A DNA stretch of 64,000 nucleotides from Welwitschia mirabilis (lineage: Eukaryota; Gnetophyta; Gnetopsida; Welwitschiales), in contig JBOZIK010000001.1 in the NCBI GenBank assembly GCA_051453625.1, positions 165,492,160 to 165,556,159 on the forward strand. Reading direction: 5' to 3'. The notes under the pieces were generated by a model that made no database searches, had not been told where the DNA came from, and saw nothing but the letters and a program-made list of their open reading frames with translations. Of the stretch, positions 33,205-46,279 are shown one piece after another (position 1 is the first letter of the stretch; every line of letters starts with the position of its first letter). Both the position numbers and the translations under genes were made by a program.

Positions 33205-34420
33205 GTTATCAAACAAACTAATAGTTTGCTACCTGCTAAACTATCTAACAAGACAGAAGTGATGATAAAAGATATTCTATAGTTAATGCAAGAGATGATA
33301 AATAATATGGGCATGCGCTTTGCACCTAAGCATTTGAAACCAATTCTATAGGAATTAAGAAGGATAACACTTCATGATGAAAAAAACCACCAAATAAGGG
33401 TGTTATACATGATGTTTAAAGTAAAGAAAAAGAGAAGGCTATCTTTTTAAAAGCCCCAGTGAAGATGGAATAGAAGGTCCCAGTAAGTGTAACATCATTT
33501 GAAGAAAGCTTAAAAGCAATAAATCTTTGATACCAAATAAATGCATGGAGTAGTACTTTGATATAGAAGACATTGGTAATAAAAAAGAAAGGTAATAATA
33601 GCTTCAACTCACTTAGAAGAAGTTATAGCCAGTTGGTAGAAATATGTTTGAAAGTGTTGTTAAGATAGAGATCTTTAAACTTGTTAGAGCTATATGAAGA
33701 ATAGTTTTTAAGATAAGTTTATGTTGCTTTCATATAGGACAAAAATGATAAGAAATAAGCATACACTTCAGCAAGGAGAAAAGTATATGACAAAGTATCA
33801 AGAAGAGTTTCATGTACTTACCATCTAAATTGAACATTTTAATTTTATCATGAAAGAGGGAACTAGATACATTACTAGTTTAAAATTTCTTATTAAACAT
33901 GAAATTAACATTATTACTCTTGGAAAAATAAATGAATCATACTAGTTAACACTACAAGTAGAAGAGAAGTTGCAGCAAAGGGACAATTTCAATACAAAGA
34001 AGTTTAAATGAAAGGACCCATAAAAAAGGGATTGTCCATAAGGAGAAAGGACAAATCAAGAATGATAGAATAAAGGAAAATAAGACAATAGAGGTAAATG
34101 AGAAACCTACCAAGGAAGAGGTAGAAGAGGTAGTGTCTTAACTATCTATTATAGAGGTCATAAGTTAGGACACAGGTCTTATGTATCTCCACTAAGCAAG
34201 AAGATCATGCACATTAATGCTATATTTAAACATGATAGAATAAGCAAAGAATATAAAAAGAAGAAGTTATAAAAGCTTATTGGTTATAAAAGAGAGAATA
34301 TAATTGTCAAAAGAAATTTCATGTAATATATAGAAATTGTTGAGAATCCAGTATAATGAAAACAACTTTTTAAAACTAGAAGTAAGTGAAAAGACAAGAT
34401 ATGCAAGGTCGTAATTGATA
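33205..34420 (+). pseudogene. Chromo-C gag (broken)
   Basis: Gag resumes right after Gypsy-D. Only scattered blocks are left: an inert acidic/basic N part, the retrotransposon-gag region around 33780-33990 (EEFHVLTI, FNFIMKEG) and a degenerate knuckle GHKLGHRSYVSPL at about 34150. Long runs contain stops in all frames. Confidence 0.55.
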
Positions 34421-34720
34421 ATGTAACTTAATTTCTAGTGAGACAGTGTAAAAGTTAAATTTAGAAAGAATGTTTCATCTAGAATCATACTGACTCTCTT
34501 AGTTGCAAAATGAACATAATTTTATAGTTACAAAATAGTGTCTAGTCAACTTTAACATTAGTAACTTTTATGCTTAAGTTCATTGTAATGTTATTCTTAT
34601 GAATGCTTCTCATTTATTATTAGGTAAGCCATGGCAATATGATACAAAGGGCATTTATAATGGAGAGATAAATACTTATATTATAAAAGTTTAAAAAGAT
34701 ATTTAAGTAATCATAAAATG
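34400..34720 (+). pseudogene. Chromo-C aspartic protease (broken)
   Basis: KVVIDNVT, then SLSWLQNEHNFIVTK, CLVNFN and HCNVILMNASHLLLGKPWQY (about 34575-34640). LLGxPWQYD is the conserved end of the chromovirus protease. The catalytic Asp-Ser/Thr-Gly is altered. Confidence 0.75.
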
Positions 34721-34879
34721 TAGAAAAGGTTCTATAATATAAGACAGTGTAATTTTCTTGGAAAGAAATAAGAGAACAGATGAAATAGAAAAAGAAGGCT
34801 TTGTCATGATTAGTGATGTTAAAGGTATTTTAAGAATAATAATTAATGAAATTCCTAATGAATATAGAAGATTTATTTA

Positions 34880-35500
34880 AATAATTTACAAATATTTATG
34901 TTTCTCCTTCTAATTTAACATCTATTAGGAGCATAAACCATTAGATAGATTTATTTTCACATGTTTCACTTTTAAACAAAGCACTATATAGAATAGCATA
35001 ACATGAAAGAGAATAGATAATTAGATAGGTACAAGAGTTGTTAGATAAAGGGTTAATAAAAGAAATTTTGTTACTATTTTTTATTTTAGTATTATTAACT
35101 CCAAAGGAGGACAATAAGGATTTGTACATGTATGTGTTAATTCAAGAGTTATCAACAAGGTCCTCATAAGGTATCTCTTTTTTATTCTTCACATGAATGA
35201 TATTTTGGATTATTTAATAGGTGCATATATTTTTATAAGATAGATTTGAAGAGTTATTATCATCATTTTTGATAGATTATATATATGAATGATTGATAAC
35301 ACTATTCAAATTGATAAATGATTCAATTACACTCATGAAGTTGATGATAAAGATATTAAAGCCTTTCCTTAAAAGGTTTATTATTTTTTTAAATTTTATT
35401 TTGATATTTAGAAAGAGTCTTTAGGAGAATAGGGAATAATTAAAACAAGTTCTGTAGAGGTTAAAAAAAGATTAATTAATGCTTAATGTAAAGAAGTATA
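34880..35500 (+). pseudogene. Chromo-C reverse transcriptase (broken)
   Basis: Blocks: LLDKGLI (around 35040), VLLTPKEDNKDLYMYV, NSRVINKVLIRYLFFIL and HMNDILDYLIGAYIF (35090-35240), the usual run up to the first catalytic Asp. Later KYTFVQLEVVFLRLVIF, the post-RT region. The YxDD part is not recognisable, suggesting deletion. Confidence 0.75.
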
Positions 35501-35799
35501 CCTTTGTCCAGCTAGAAGTAGTATTTCTTAGGCTAGTTATCTTTAAACATGGAATCAATATGGATTCAAACAAGGTAAAGACTATTCTAGAGTAGTCTAT
35601 GCCAATTTTATTAAGGGATATTTATGGTTTTCATGAGCTAACCAGCTTTTACAAGACATTTATTAAAATTTCCTTAAAATTTATGCATCAATGTAAGTTA
35701 TCATCAAGAAGGATTAAGCCTTCAAGTAGATCAAGAAGGTAGATGAAGCATTTAAGTAGTTGAAGAAGAGCATTATTAAATTTCCTATACTAGTACTTC

Positions 35800-36190
35800 C
35801 AGATTTTAGAAAGACTTTTTAAGTGGAATGTAACACAAGTATAAAGAAATTTAAGGAGTGATTGCTTGAGAGTAGATACCCATTTCCTTCTTTAGTGAGA
35901 AGTTGAATGATCCCAAGAATAAGTACTTAACTTATGAAAAGGATTTATATGCTATTTTGCAAGCATTGAAGAGATGAATACATTATTTGCTACAGAGGAA
36001 GTTTATTATGTACATAGATCACAAGGCATTGTGATACATGAATAGTTAAGATAAGTTAAGTATAAAGAAGTCAAGTGAGTAAAAAAGTTGCAATAATTCA
36101 ACTTTATGATCAAGCACAAAATCAGCAAGATGAACAAAGTTATAGATACTTTATGTTAAGAAGTACGAATAGTAAAAACTTACATAGTTA
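35800..36190 (+). pseudogene. Chromo-C RNase H (broken)
   Basis: VECNTSIK, then SFFSEKLNDPKNKYLTYEKD (35900-35945), LYAILQALKR, IHYLLQRKFIMYIDHKAL and INSQDKLS-like text up to 36060. Order and spacing are those of gypsy RNase H. Confidence 0.8.
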
Positions 36191-36329
36191 ATGTTGATGT
36201 ATCACACATTTTAGACTTATATCATTGTGATCTATATTTGAAGGATATCTAGAAGAGAGTGAAGAAACCTTTAGAAGACTATGATTGTAAGGACTTCTAT
36301 ATTTAAGAAACTTGTTCTATAAGAATAAT

Positions 36330-37110
36330 AGGTTGTGTATCCCCATAAGATTAGCAAGGAATAACATCTTGTAAGAAAACCATTATGAAGACATGACTAA
36401 ACATTGTGGATTAGATAAAATTTATGAATTATTAAAGAGATTATATCATTGCTTTAACATATGTAAGGATGTGTATCAGATGCTACAAAGTTTCTGACAT
36501 GTTAAATAGCAAAGGAAGAATCAATGAATACAGGATTATACCTACTACTAGTAGTTCTGGCAAATCCGTAATAGGACCTAAACATAGATTTCATCTTGAG
36601 ATTACCACATTCTAATAGTGGACATAATTTCATCATGGTGGTGATGGATAGATTTAGTAGGATGACACACTTCATCACTTGTGTCAAAATAAATGATTCT
36701 TAATGCATTACTACAGTATTCTTTAAAGATATTATGTGTCTTCATGAGTTTCTAAAGATAATATTTTTAGATAGAGATGCTAAATTTATCTCTTATTTTT
36801 GGAAAATATTATGGTACATGATGAATACTAAGTTATAATATTCTTCAATATATCATTGACAAGTAGATGGACAAATAGAAGTCATTAATCATAGTGATGA
36901 ATCATAGCATTGGGATCTTACTAAGATGTCTTTATGAAGGTAAGCTACATAGGTAGACATATTACCTAATACATCTTGAACTTTTTATAATAATTTAATG
37001 AATATGAGCATAAAAAAGTTACCATTTGAAGTGATTTATGGATATCACCAGAGGATACCAGATATGTTGCATCATATTACATAACCTTTAGTAATGATAG
37101 ATAACTATGC
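36330..37110 (+). pseudogene. Chromo-C integrase (broken)
   Basis: Zinc-binding end (LVRENHYEDMTKHCGLDKIY at 36375-36430), then the core: DFILRLPHSNSGHNFIMVVM, DRFSRMTHFIT (36590-36680), FLDRDAKFISYFWKIL and KKLPFEVIYGYHQRIPDML (37010-37065). Catalytic D,D,E are partly kept. Confidence 0.8.
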
Positions 37111-37499
37111 AAAAAGAATTACATAACTCCATGAGTAGATATAACAAGCTTTGAAAGCATCCAACTCTACACTAAAAATGTAGTAGAAAATCATAGAAGA
37201 TGTGTGAAGCTTAAATAGGATGAAATAGGGATGACATACATGTAAAAGAAATATTTCTTACAAAAACATATAATAAGCTCAAGTTTAGGAATATTTGTTC
37301 TTATAAAATTATGAAAAAAATTCATCTAATGCATACTATATGGATCTTTTATTGAATGTAGGTATTTCACCTATGTTCAATGTTATCAACCTAGTAAAAT
37401 ATCATGGAAAACTTACAAAGGATGGAGCTTAGATTTTGAAGGTATAGATATTGAACAAAGGAAAGTAGAAGATGGATGATTAGATTGATAATTCCTAGA

Positions 37500-37610
37500 A
37501 TTCATAAAAAGTAGACATAAATGAAGGTATACAAGGAGTACACAGTCTAATTTAGAGGAGATCACTTAAGGGATGTAATCTAGATTTTAGAAGGGAATTA
37601 CCTAAGAAGA
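37500..37610 (+). pseudogene. Chromo-C chromodomain trace
   Basis: MKVYKEYTV and FRGDHLRDVI, then ILEGNYLRR, correspond to the YKEYLVKWKG-DxxEDATWE pattern of the C-terminal chromodomain that steers chromovirus integration. Weak because of stops, but in the right place after integrase. Confidence 0.55.
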
Positions 37611-37715
37611 GGTGATGAAAGTCTAACAAAGTAGGAAACGCTTTCTTATGATTGATTACTTTCAGACACAGGAGGATGATTCAAGAGCATCCTTAGAATA
37701 TTAAAAAAAAAAGAT

Positions 37716-38187
37716 TGTATTTTATTTAGGAATTTATTTATTAAGGTTTTAGTATGGTTGTGTGAAAATAAAATCTATCATGTGTAATTGCCATGAAGGT
37801 GCCATGTCTAAGAACCATGTAGGCATCATGTGTGGTTGTTAGAATGCTTTAGAGGAAATCTAAGTAAAAGGAACATGTTAAGCTTAGAGGAAATAAACAG
37901 ACAAGGAATAAGCTATGTTTAGATACAATTTTTAGTTAAAGGTATAGAGTCTAATATTATAAGGATTACTTAAAGATAAGGATCCCTCTTCAAGGCTTAT
38001 AAATGAGATGATATGAGGAGATGAAGAGCATGCTTTAAGACATGCTTTGGGAATTGGAGTTTAAAAGGAAGAAGTCAAAGATATCTAAGTTGGGAGATTG
38101 ATAGGGGCTCTTGATTGGAAACTTAAGGAGAAAGTCTATTTTTTTGAAATTATGGCTCACTTATATTCTCTTTTGAAATATGCTAAG
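37716..38187 (+). repeat. Chromo-C 3' LTR, left part
   Basis: Starts TGTATTTTATTTAGG after a short purine run (AAAAAAAAAAGA, 37703-37714). Matches 15908-16370. Cut by Gypsy-F. 38183-38187 is the CTAAG duplication. Confidence 0.85.
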
Positions 38188-39436
38188 TGTTTAACTTGTA
38201 GTACAATATCCCAGATTTAAACTAAGTACAACACCTAGTATCATTGTTCCTCAAGGGTAACATTAGGTATTGGGTATAATTGCACTAACTTTAATCCTAA
38301 TGAAATTTATAAGAAGGAAATAAAAGAGAAGAAGAGATGAAATTTAGAATTGATTTTAAACTTGGTTTTAGAGAGTAGTGAATTTGGCTCCAAGGTATCA
38401 CTGATTTGTCCCTCATACTCCTTTACTCTAAAGTTATTCATTCACCTTTCTGCAAAATAATAAAAAACATCAAGTGTTTTTGTTTAATTCATAGGGCATA
38501 ATCTCATCCACCATATGATAAATAGTGAATTCAACGAACACCTTAATCTTAAATAACAATAGAAAGTAAAGGCCTATAAAGCACTCAAGATCTATGAAAT
38601 TAAAAGACTAAGTGATAAAGAGGAATTCACACAACTAAATTAAACTTGATAATTAAAGAAGTCATCTAATCATCCTAATTATGATGTTATTCATGAATCA
38701 AGATAAAAGAAAAATAACTTTTGCATTATAGAAAGAAAAACTTTATAACGAAGAAAAAATAAAGTAAGAACTTCTCAGCAATCCTCAAAAACTAGCTCAA
38801 TCCTCTAAAGAGTCACCTAGAAAGCCATTACAAGTGAATGCTCTAGAGTCTTCAATTTCTTCAAGGTAAAGATGAATATAATGAAGGGTTAAAGACCCTT
38901 TATAGGGAGAGACAGGGGTGAATGATGATTACAACTCTTGGCTTATAGAATTAGGTAGAATCTTTATCATGTAGTACAAGGTATATAAGATTCTGTCTTG
39001 TAGCATTTGGTAGAGATCATTAGGTAACATTTGGTGGAGTCTTCATCATGTAGCGTCTAGTGGAGTCTTCATCATGTAGCGTCCAACATGTGACCTTTGC
39101 TATCAAATTCCCCTACCAACCATTTCTATCACCATATTTCTCCAATGCCTCCATCACATGCCTCTATCACCTATCTTTAATTGCTTCTGCTATGCGTCAC
39201 TACCTCATGTCTCTATTGGCCACTATTGTTTTATGTAGAATTGAGTCCTTCTTCTACCATGTGTTTCAAAACATGATAAAACTCTACAATTATATGAAGA
39301 AAAACATAACATTATATTTGATTTTAAAAAATAATGAAAGACATATTTTATGATTAAAACAATTAAATTAATGTCTTCATTTATAATAAATTAGCCTAAA
39401 AAACTTGATATAAATGTCAATTTTTACATGTTAATA
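38188..39436 (-). repeat. Gypsy-F 3' LTR
   Basis: Left LTR, TGTTTAACTTG to ATGTTAATA (terminal CA now TA). Colinear with 46771-48025 (CTAACTTTAATCCT, AATTATGATGTTA, TTTATAATAAATT). Confidence 0.9.
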
Positions 39437-40700
39437 CACCTCTTAACTAGTCTTTTACTAGTGTCTTAGCAAAAATTCAATAACAAAATGGTTGGAAAAA
39501 TTGTTTATGTCGAAAGCGCATCAAGTGTGTGAATGATATAACTTAAGAATTTTATGACCAATTTTATGTAATTAAGGCATCAAAGCGAACAATTTTAGTG
39601 AAACTCAAGATGTCACTTCCCCTAACCAAAACTTGACTTTGTCCTCAAAGTTTATGATGAAAATGTTAAATTATTAAAGGCATAGATAGATCAAGAAGAG
39701 TTCTTTTATTGAAAATAAGCTTAAGCTAAGGAAAAAGACTAGCTATTTACAATTGAACATGTGCTAAGTGAAAAAACTATTCATAAAAATCGTTAATGCA
39801 TTAGGAGTTAATTCTCATGAAAATGTTATGAATTGAAATGTAGTGAAGTGATGGGAGGTAAATAAGATGGAAAATGCATAAATGAGATGAAGCCAAAAAT
39901 CAATGGGTAAATGAGTGAACTATCCTAAGTTATCAAACCTTTATTATACTTTTGTATTTTATAGTAAACAAATTATCAACCAAGTTAACTTTTAACCAAG
40001 TAATGCATAGGGATCTAAGGAATCTATGTGAATCCTAAGTATTAAGATACAATAGTTCACATAAGGCTTCCGATTCCTGCCTTTTCATTTGTTTATTTTT
40101 TATTTCTACCTTCACATATGCTCTTAGTGTTATGTCTTTGAATCACATCAAGCATCTAGTGTTATAAAATTTTCTAGTAATAGAGTTAAGCATGTTGTCT
40201 TATGTAGAAATTCGTGCTACATTACTACCAAGCATTTATAGCCTCGATGTAGTTACACATGTCACAAATAAATCATTAGAACTATATTGCTAGCAGGTGT
40301 CCATAGCCTCGATGTAGTTACTAAATCCAACTAAGTGATTAATATTATATGCCTTCGGATAAGAGATATATCATTTTATTTTCTTTATCTTCCTATAGTC
40401 ATCATTTTTTTAATGCACGTTTAGAGTGGTTATTGGCTTATTATCTTAGTCAAGACAAATATTATTCCCATTAAAGGCTTTTTACTTAAAGAGCACATGT
40501 GGAGGTAAATCCCCCCTTTTTAACCAAGTTTTTCTAAAATCAAAAACCCTAAGTGAATGCGTTCTTAACTAACCTACTAGAAATAAGTGTTCTTTCCCTT
40601 AAAAACACATAAGTAAACTAAATCTTAACTATTACTTAGATGATATCACAATCACTTATTACTGATTTTTGTTTTAAGGGCTTTTAACCTAGATCAGTAA
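39437..40700 (-). other. Gypsy-F 3' non-coding region
   Basis: No frame or domain seen on either strand. A local near-repeat ATAGCCTCGATGTAGTTAC occurs at about 40239 and 40302. This is the position of an env-like gene in some Athila elements. Confidence 0.5.
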
Positions 40701-40712
40701 GTCTCAAAACTC

Positions 40713-41900
40713 CTAGGTTGATGATTTGGATGAATCGTTTGTGGGTTTGATGAAGTGATTTGATAATGGATTTAGTAAATGGTTAGGTGCAAAAGGGTGG
40801 TGGGATGAGTGATAATGTTTCAAGCAGTTTCCATTGAATTTAAGGAGTTGATTATTTTGGTTATTTTCAATGAGAATAACTCCATGTGGCAAAACATTTT
40901 TTATTAATAAGGGTCCTTTCCACTTAGTTATTAGTTTACCTAAAAAAAGATGTAAGCATGAGTTACATAGCAAGACTAGTTCTTCTTCCTAAAAAGTTTT
41001 TATAAGGATATGTTAATCATGGAACTTCTTTATCCTATTCTTATTTATTCTCATGTTCTCATAGTCATCATTTCTAATTTCATCTAATTCATTAAGTTGT
41101 ATAACCTTATTTTTCTTTATGACCTCTAAGTCTAAGTTCATATTTTTGATTGCCTAGTAAGCCCTATGCTTAAGTGCCACAGGTAAATGACATGCTTTAC
41201 CATAGAAAGTGTTTTATAAGCAATGCAGTATGCCCATAAGACATCATTAAATTTAAAGGACTAGTCTTTTCATGTTGATTTCACTATGTTTTAAAGGATT
41301 TTCTTAAGTTCCCTATTTGTAACCCTAACTTGATACTTATTTATGGGTGATAAGGGGTGGTGACTTTATGTATAACCTTGTATTTAGTGAGAAGGTTGTT
41401 GAATATTTTATTACAAAAGTGTATTCCTCCATCACTAATTAAAACATGTGGATAGTTAAAATGAGTTAAGACATGTTCTTTAAAGAATCTACCTACTATT
41501 TTAGCATCATTTATTCAATAGGAACAAGCTTTAATCCATTTAGTTATGTAGTCAACACAAACAAGAATGTATTGATGTCCATTAAACGATAGATAAGGGC
41601 CTTGGAAGTTGATTCAACATATGTTGAAGGGTTCAACAACAAGTATGAGGTTTAAGGGCATATTTTTCTATGAGAAAGACTCCCTAACCTTTGATAATTA
41701 TCACAAATTTACAATAAAGATAGGAGTCTTTAAAAATTGATGGCTAATAAAAACTAGATTGAAGGATTCTTGTTGTAATCTTATTAGCTAAGTAGTGACC
41801 CCCATAAGCCTTATAATGGCATTATTTAAGTATGTCTTAAATGTCAATTTGAAGGACACATTTGAAAATGTTTTAATCTAAACAGTATTTAAAAAGGTAT
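40713..41900 (-). pseudogene. Gypsy-F integrase (broken)
   Basis: Minus strand core block INFQGPYLSFNGHQYILVCV DYITKWIKA (41540-41620) and C-terminal LHLFLGKLITKWKGPLLIKN, VLPHGVIL, NGNCLKHY (40790-40960), the 'LFPGKLxSRWxGPF' signature of Tat/Athila integrases. Interrupted by stops. Confidence 0.8.
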
Positions 41901-42010
41901 GGGTTATCCCAAAAGAAATATTTAAATTGGCTCAAAAACCTTTTTTAATCATTAATGAGCCAATGAAAAGGAATAGTTTTAAATACTAAGTAATTAATGA
42001 TATTCACAAA

Positions 42011-42480
42011 CTAGGGTATTACTTTGACTAAAAAGATATGTTCATTGGAAAAAGTATCATCAATAGGTAAAGATGTTTGCATATTATTTGGAGATAGGCG
42101 TGAAAGGTGATTTTTGACAACATTATCAAATCCTTTCCTATCCTTAATCCCTAAATCAAATTCGTAAAGGAGAAGGGTCCATCTAATAAGATGTGGTTTT
42201 GAATTCTTTTTCGCAAAAAGGTATCTAAGGGTCGAGTGATCACTATAAATGACTACCTTAGATCCAAAAAAATATCGTCTAAACTTTTCAAGGGTAAATA
42301 CAATTACCAAAAGCTTCTTCTCTATGACAGTATAATTGATTTAAGTATCATTTAAGGTCTTATTGATATAGTGAATCAAAATTGGATTTTTATCAACTCT
42401 TTGTCTTAACATGGATCCTACTGCAAACTCACTCGCATCACACATAAGTTTAAAAGGTAACTTCTAGGTAGGTAGTTGGA
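42011..42480 (-). pseudogene. Gypsy-F RNase H (partly open)
   Basis: Open at 42011-42310: [73 protein letters not shown]. This is a good match to the second half of gypsy RNase H and the linker to integrase. The first half is broken at 42320-42480. Confidence 0.85.
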
Positions 42481-42599
42481 TAATGGATGTGGAAGTTAGT
42501 TTTTCTTTAAGTTTTTCAAATGTGTTTTGACACTATGGAGTCCATTCAGAGGAAGTATCCTTGCTTAAAAGTTACACAAAGATTTAGATATGTTACTAA

Positions 42600-43560
42600 G
42601 ATCCTTAATTAATCACCTATAATATCTTGCATACCCTAGGAAAGATCCAATATATTTTTCTCTCTATGGGATTAGTAGGTATGTGATTAATGAAATCTTA
42701 GCAGGACCTACCTGAATTCCTTCCTTAGAGATGACATGCTTAAAACTATGATTTACCATAAAGTGGCGTATTTCCCAGTTGAGTGCAAGGCATTTTCCAA
42801 TGCATCTTTAGAGGACATGTTCTAAGTTACTCAAATAATGGTTAAATAAGGTTTCATAAACCAAGAAGTTATCCATTAAGATTTCAGCACCTAAATATAA
42901 TAAGTTGGAGAACATTTCGAACATGCAACGTTCGAAAGTTACAAGTACATTACATAGGCCAAATAACATTTGTTTATAAGAAAACATTTCATAGGGGAAA
43001 GTGAAGGGGAAAGTGAAGGTAATTTTGTCTTGATCTTTAGGAGAAATTTCAATCTAGTTGTAACCTAAATAACCATCTAAGAAATAGTAAAAAGGATGTT
43101 CTATGAGTTGTTCTAAAATTTAATATGGAAAAGAAAGAGGATAATGATCTTTTCTAGAAATAGCATTTAATTTTTTGTAATCAATACACATCCTCCATTT
43201 TACAACAAGTTTGGTAGGGATAAGCTCATTGTGCTCATTAGTGATAATGGTAATTCCTAATTTCTTAGCTACAATATGACTTAGATTTATTCACTTGCTA
43301 TCTAAAATATAGTAGATAATCCCATTATCAAGAAGTTTAATTACCTCATTTTTAATAATTTTCCTCAGAGTTAGGTTTATCCTACGTTGTGATTCAATAG
43401 ATGGTTTAGCATTTTCCTATAAATAGATATGGTGCATGAAAATACTAGGTTGAATGCCTCTAATATCAGAGAGAATGTATCCTATTACCTATTTGTTATT
43501 TCTTAAGAGTCTAAGTAATTTATCTTCTACAGATGGGTTTAAGGAAAAGTTTATAACTTT
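42600..43560 (-). pseudogene. Gypsy-F reverse transcriptase (broken)
   Basis: Minus strand LDGYLGYN, IEISPKDQDKITFT (43015-43085), preceded by text corresponding to the VPKKGGxTVVxN / CIDYKKLN blocks (43150-43250) and followed by MFGLCNVLVTFERCMFEMFS at about 42910. Frames are interrupted by TAG stops. Confidence 0.75.
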
Positions 43561-43630
43561 GGAAAGATGGGGTTATCCCCTAAGAAAGCATATTTCAAAT
43601 CACTAAAAAAGGGTTTAAGTTAACTTTATT

Positions 43631-44214
43631 CTAGAAGATAAGGCACGTTTCTTCTATTTTCTTATTTTCAAGAGAGTAAGAAGTAGATTCTTGATTCTTA
43701 ATAAGGATTTCTATCCTGTCTATGAACTCTACTCCTTCTTCATTTGATGACAACTTCATAGCATTAAAGACATTTAGCTCTATGATTATGTTGTTGAATG
43801 AGATTTTCATTAATCCATTTCTATCATTAGATATTGCTAAAAATGATTTCCCTAATATCTTGGGTATAGTTTGTTTTGATGATTTCTTCATGTCCAAGAC
43901 CACAAAATCTACTACGAAGTAGCAACTATCCACATGACATCCTTAATGACTTCTAACAATGTTTTAATAGAGTTATCTACTAATTGAAGTTGGAGTTTTA
44001 TGTTTTTTAGTCCTTCCAATCCTAACCCATTATAATTTTTATAAGGGAGTAAGTTCACAGTAGCTCCTAAATCCAATAAGGCTTGGTTGAGAGTTTTATT
44101 GCCTATGGTAATGGTAATTATGGGACATTTAGGATCTTTGTACTTTAGTGGGAATTGGTTTTGGAGAATAACACTTATTTGCTGAGCTAAAAAGACTTTA
44201 GATTTAATGTTCAT
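43631..44214 (-). pseudogene. Gypsy-F aspartic protease (two overlapping open pieces)
   Basis: First piece (43912-44214): QFPLKYKDPKCPIITITIGN, LDLGATVNLLPYKNYNGLGL, the Athila protease with the DLGA active site. Second piece (43631-43933): VDFVVLDM, PKILGKSFLAISNDRNGLMK, IELNVFNAMKLSS, the following flap region. One frameshift at about 43,920 separates them. Confidence 0.85.
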
Positions 44215-45014
44215 TCACCTTTTTACAATGCATAAGTCCTTAAGGAATTTAACATAGGAAGGGATCTATTTAATGTCTTTTAAAAGGGGAATCTTTATTA
44301 TAACTTCTTTGAAACTTTCTAGGGCCTCTAAGTGTTTTTTCATTATATTTTCCTTTCTAAGTTACTAGGGAAAAGGCAATGGTTCTTTGTAAATAGGCAA
44401 TGAGTCTTCATTCTTATACTTTTCCTTATTTTCTATGGGGTTTTGTTTATCCTTAGGCTTATTTTATATGAATGGATTTTCTAGCTCTTTCCGCCTCCTA
44501 AGGTGTATAGACTTGATTTCTTTTATGTGTTGTATCCCTTTCATAAATTTAACTTCTTTTGGATTTGGTTGAGCATTTATGGAAAGTTTTTCTATTTCTC
44601 TTTGGTTTATTGATGAAATAATGTGATTGCTAATTTATTAGAGTTGGTTTAGGATCTATTCAAAATTTTTATTTTTTTTTTCAAGCCTTTGATTTATTTA
44701 TTCTTATCTTTTCATGAGATTTTTTAAAGTGTAATCTGATGAGTTAGACAAATTGATTTGATAGTTTAAAGATAAAGAATAAGAATTAGAAGATAAGGGA
44801 AATGGAGTATTAGGCTAAAAATTTTGTTATGGAATGTTGTCTTATTTCCAAGAGAAATTTGGATGATTTCACCAACCAGGCTTGTAAGTGTTTGAGTATG
44901 GATTGTTTTAGAGGTTTTTCCATTATCTATCACATTTACTTATTTATTAACTGTGTTTTAAAATAAAGGGATATATGGGAATCCCGAAGTTTCATGAGTG
45001 TTGATATGACAAAT

Positions 45015-46010
45015 TTAACAATAAGGTTTAATAACCATAGGTGAGGTTAAGGATGAGGTAGTTAATAATTCTAACTTCCTTCCTAGATCATCAATTTTGT
45101 TATTCACCTCAAAGTTTTTTGGAATCTTGAAGACACGAGTTGACCTAACTAGATGATGTGATCTTGAAGGTTCTATTTCTTTCTCCCAATTTTTCAAGCT
45201 CTCAACTACATTTTCTAAATACTCCCAAACCTCATCTAGGGGCATGCTAAGGAAATTACCATGACTCATCATTTCCACTAGTTGGTAATTATTTGTGGAT
45301 AAATCATCATAAAAGAAACTAATCTTCCTACCCATTTTAAAACCATGTTGGAGGAATTTTGATAATAGATATTTATATCTTTCTAAGGTCTAGGAGAAGG
45401 TTTTGTGATCCTTTTATTAAAGGCTCATAATTTCTTTCTTAAGGATATTTGTCTTATGACTATATAGATAAAGGCTTTACTCAAGTCTATCTAATTTGTA
45501 ATACAGAATGATTTCAAGATGCACAACCAGGATTTTACCTTTTCTTTTAGGGAAAAAGGAAATAAAGTAAGTATGAGTGCATCATGAGTATTCGGATACT
45601 GAGGGACGGTTAATAAAACACACTCAAATTCCTTAAGGTGTAAGTAAGGATCTCCAACTTCAAGGCCATGAAAATGGGGCAAGAATTGGATAATGGAAGG
45701 TTTAAACTCTAGACTTTGATTAATAGGTGGTGATATTATGTATGAGGATGTTCCTAAGCTTTGCAGTTGGAGGTAATTACAAAGGATTTGCCTAGGTTGA
45801 TTTGCAACAATCGCAAGAATAGCTTGTGATTTAACCACTTATTAGGTAAAATAATAAGCTTCTAACCTATTGAGCATTTCTTGATTTAATAAGATTTCAC
45901 CAAAAATATCAAGTTTCTCATTTGGATTATTTTATGGTAAGGAAGTTTGATTGTTTTTGTTATTTTTATGCAGTTAAAGTTTATTCTTGAGAGTCCTCAT
46001 GAGATCAAAT
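45015..46010 (-). pseudogene. Gypsy-F gag (broken)
   Basis: Open pieces at 45491-45838 (LEFKPSIIQFLPHFHGLEVG, DPYLHLKEFECVLLTV, LFPFSLKEKVKSWL) and 45015-45335 (FFYDDLSTNNYQLVEMMSHG, NFLSMPLDEVWEYLENVVES). These are the Athila gag signatures in order. Produces the particle shell in live elements. Confidence 0.85.
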
Positions 46011-46279
46011 TTAGGTTCTAAGTTCTCTCATCCTTTTGAGATTGATAAAGGAGTCCATGTTGTCTTAGGTTAATCTTCCTATTCTATCATAGACCATTCA
46101 AAAGATATGTTCAGATGGTTGTAAAAAGGTTCAAAACAATTAAAAAAAAAAATTTTAGGGATTTCAAGTTCCAAGGTTTTACAAATAGATTCATGCATTA
46201 TAGATACAATGTTTATAGTATTGAGGTCATAATAAAATAAAATAGAGATGCAAACAAAATTGAGTGAAATCACGAGAAA

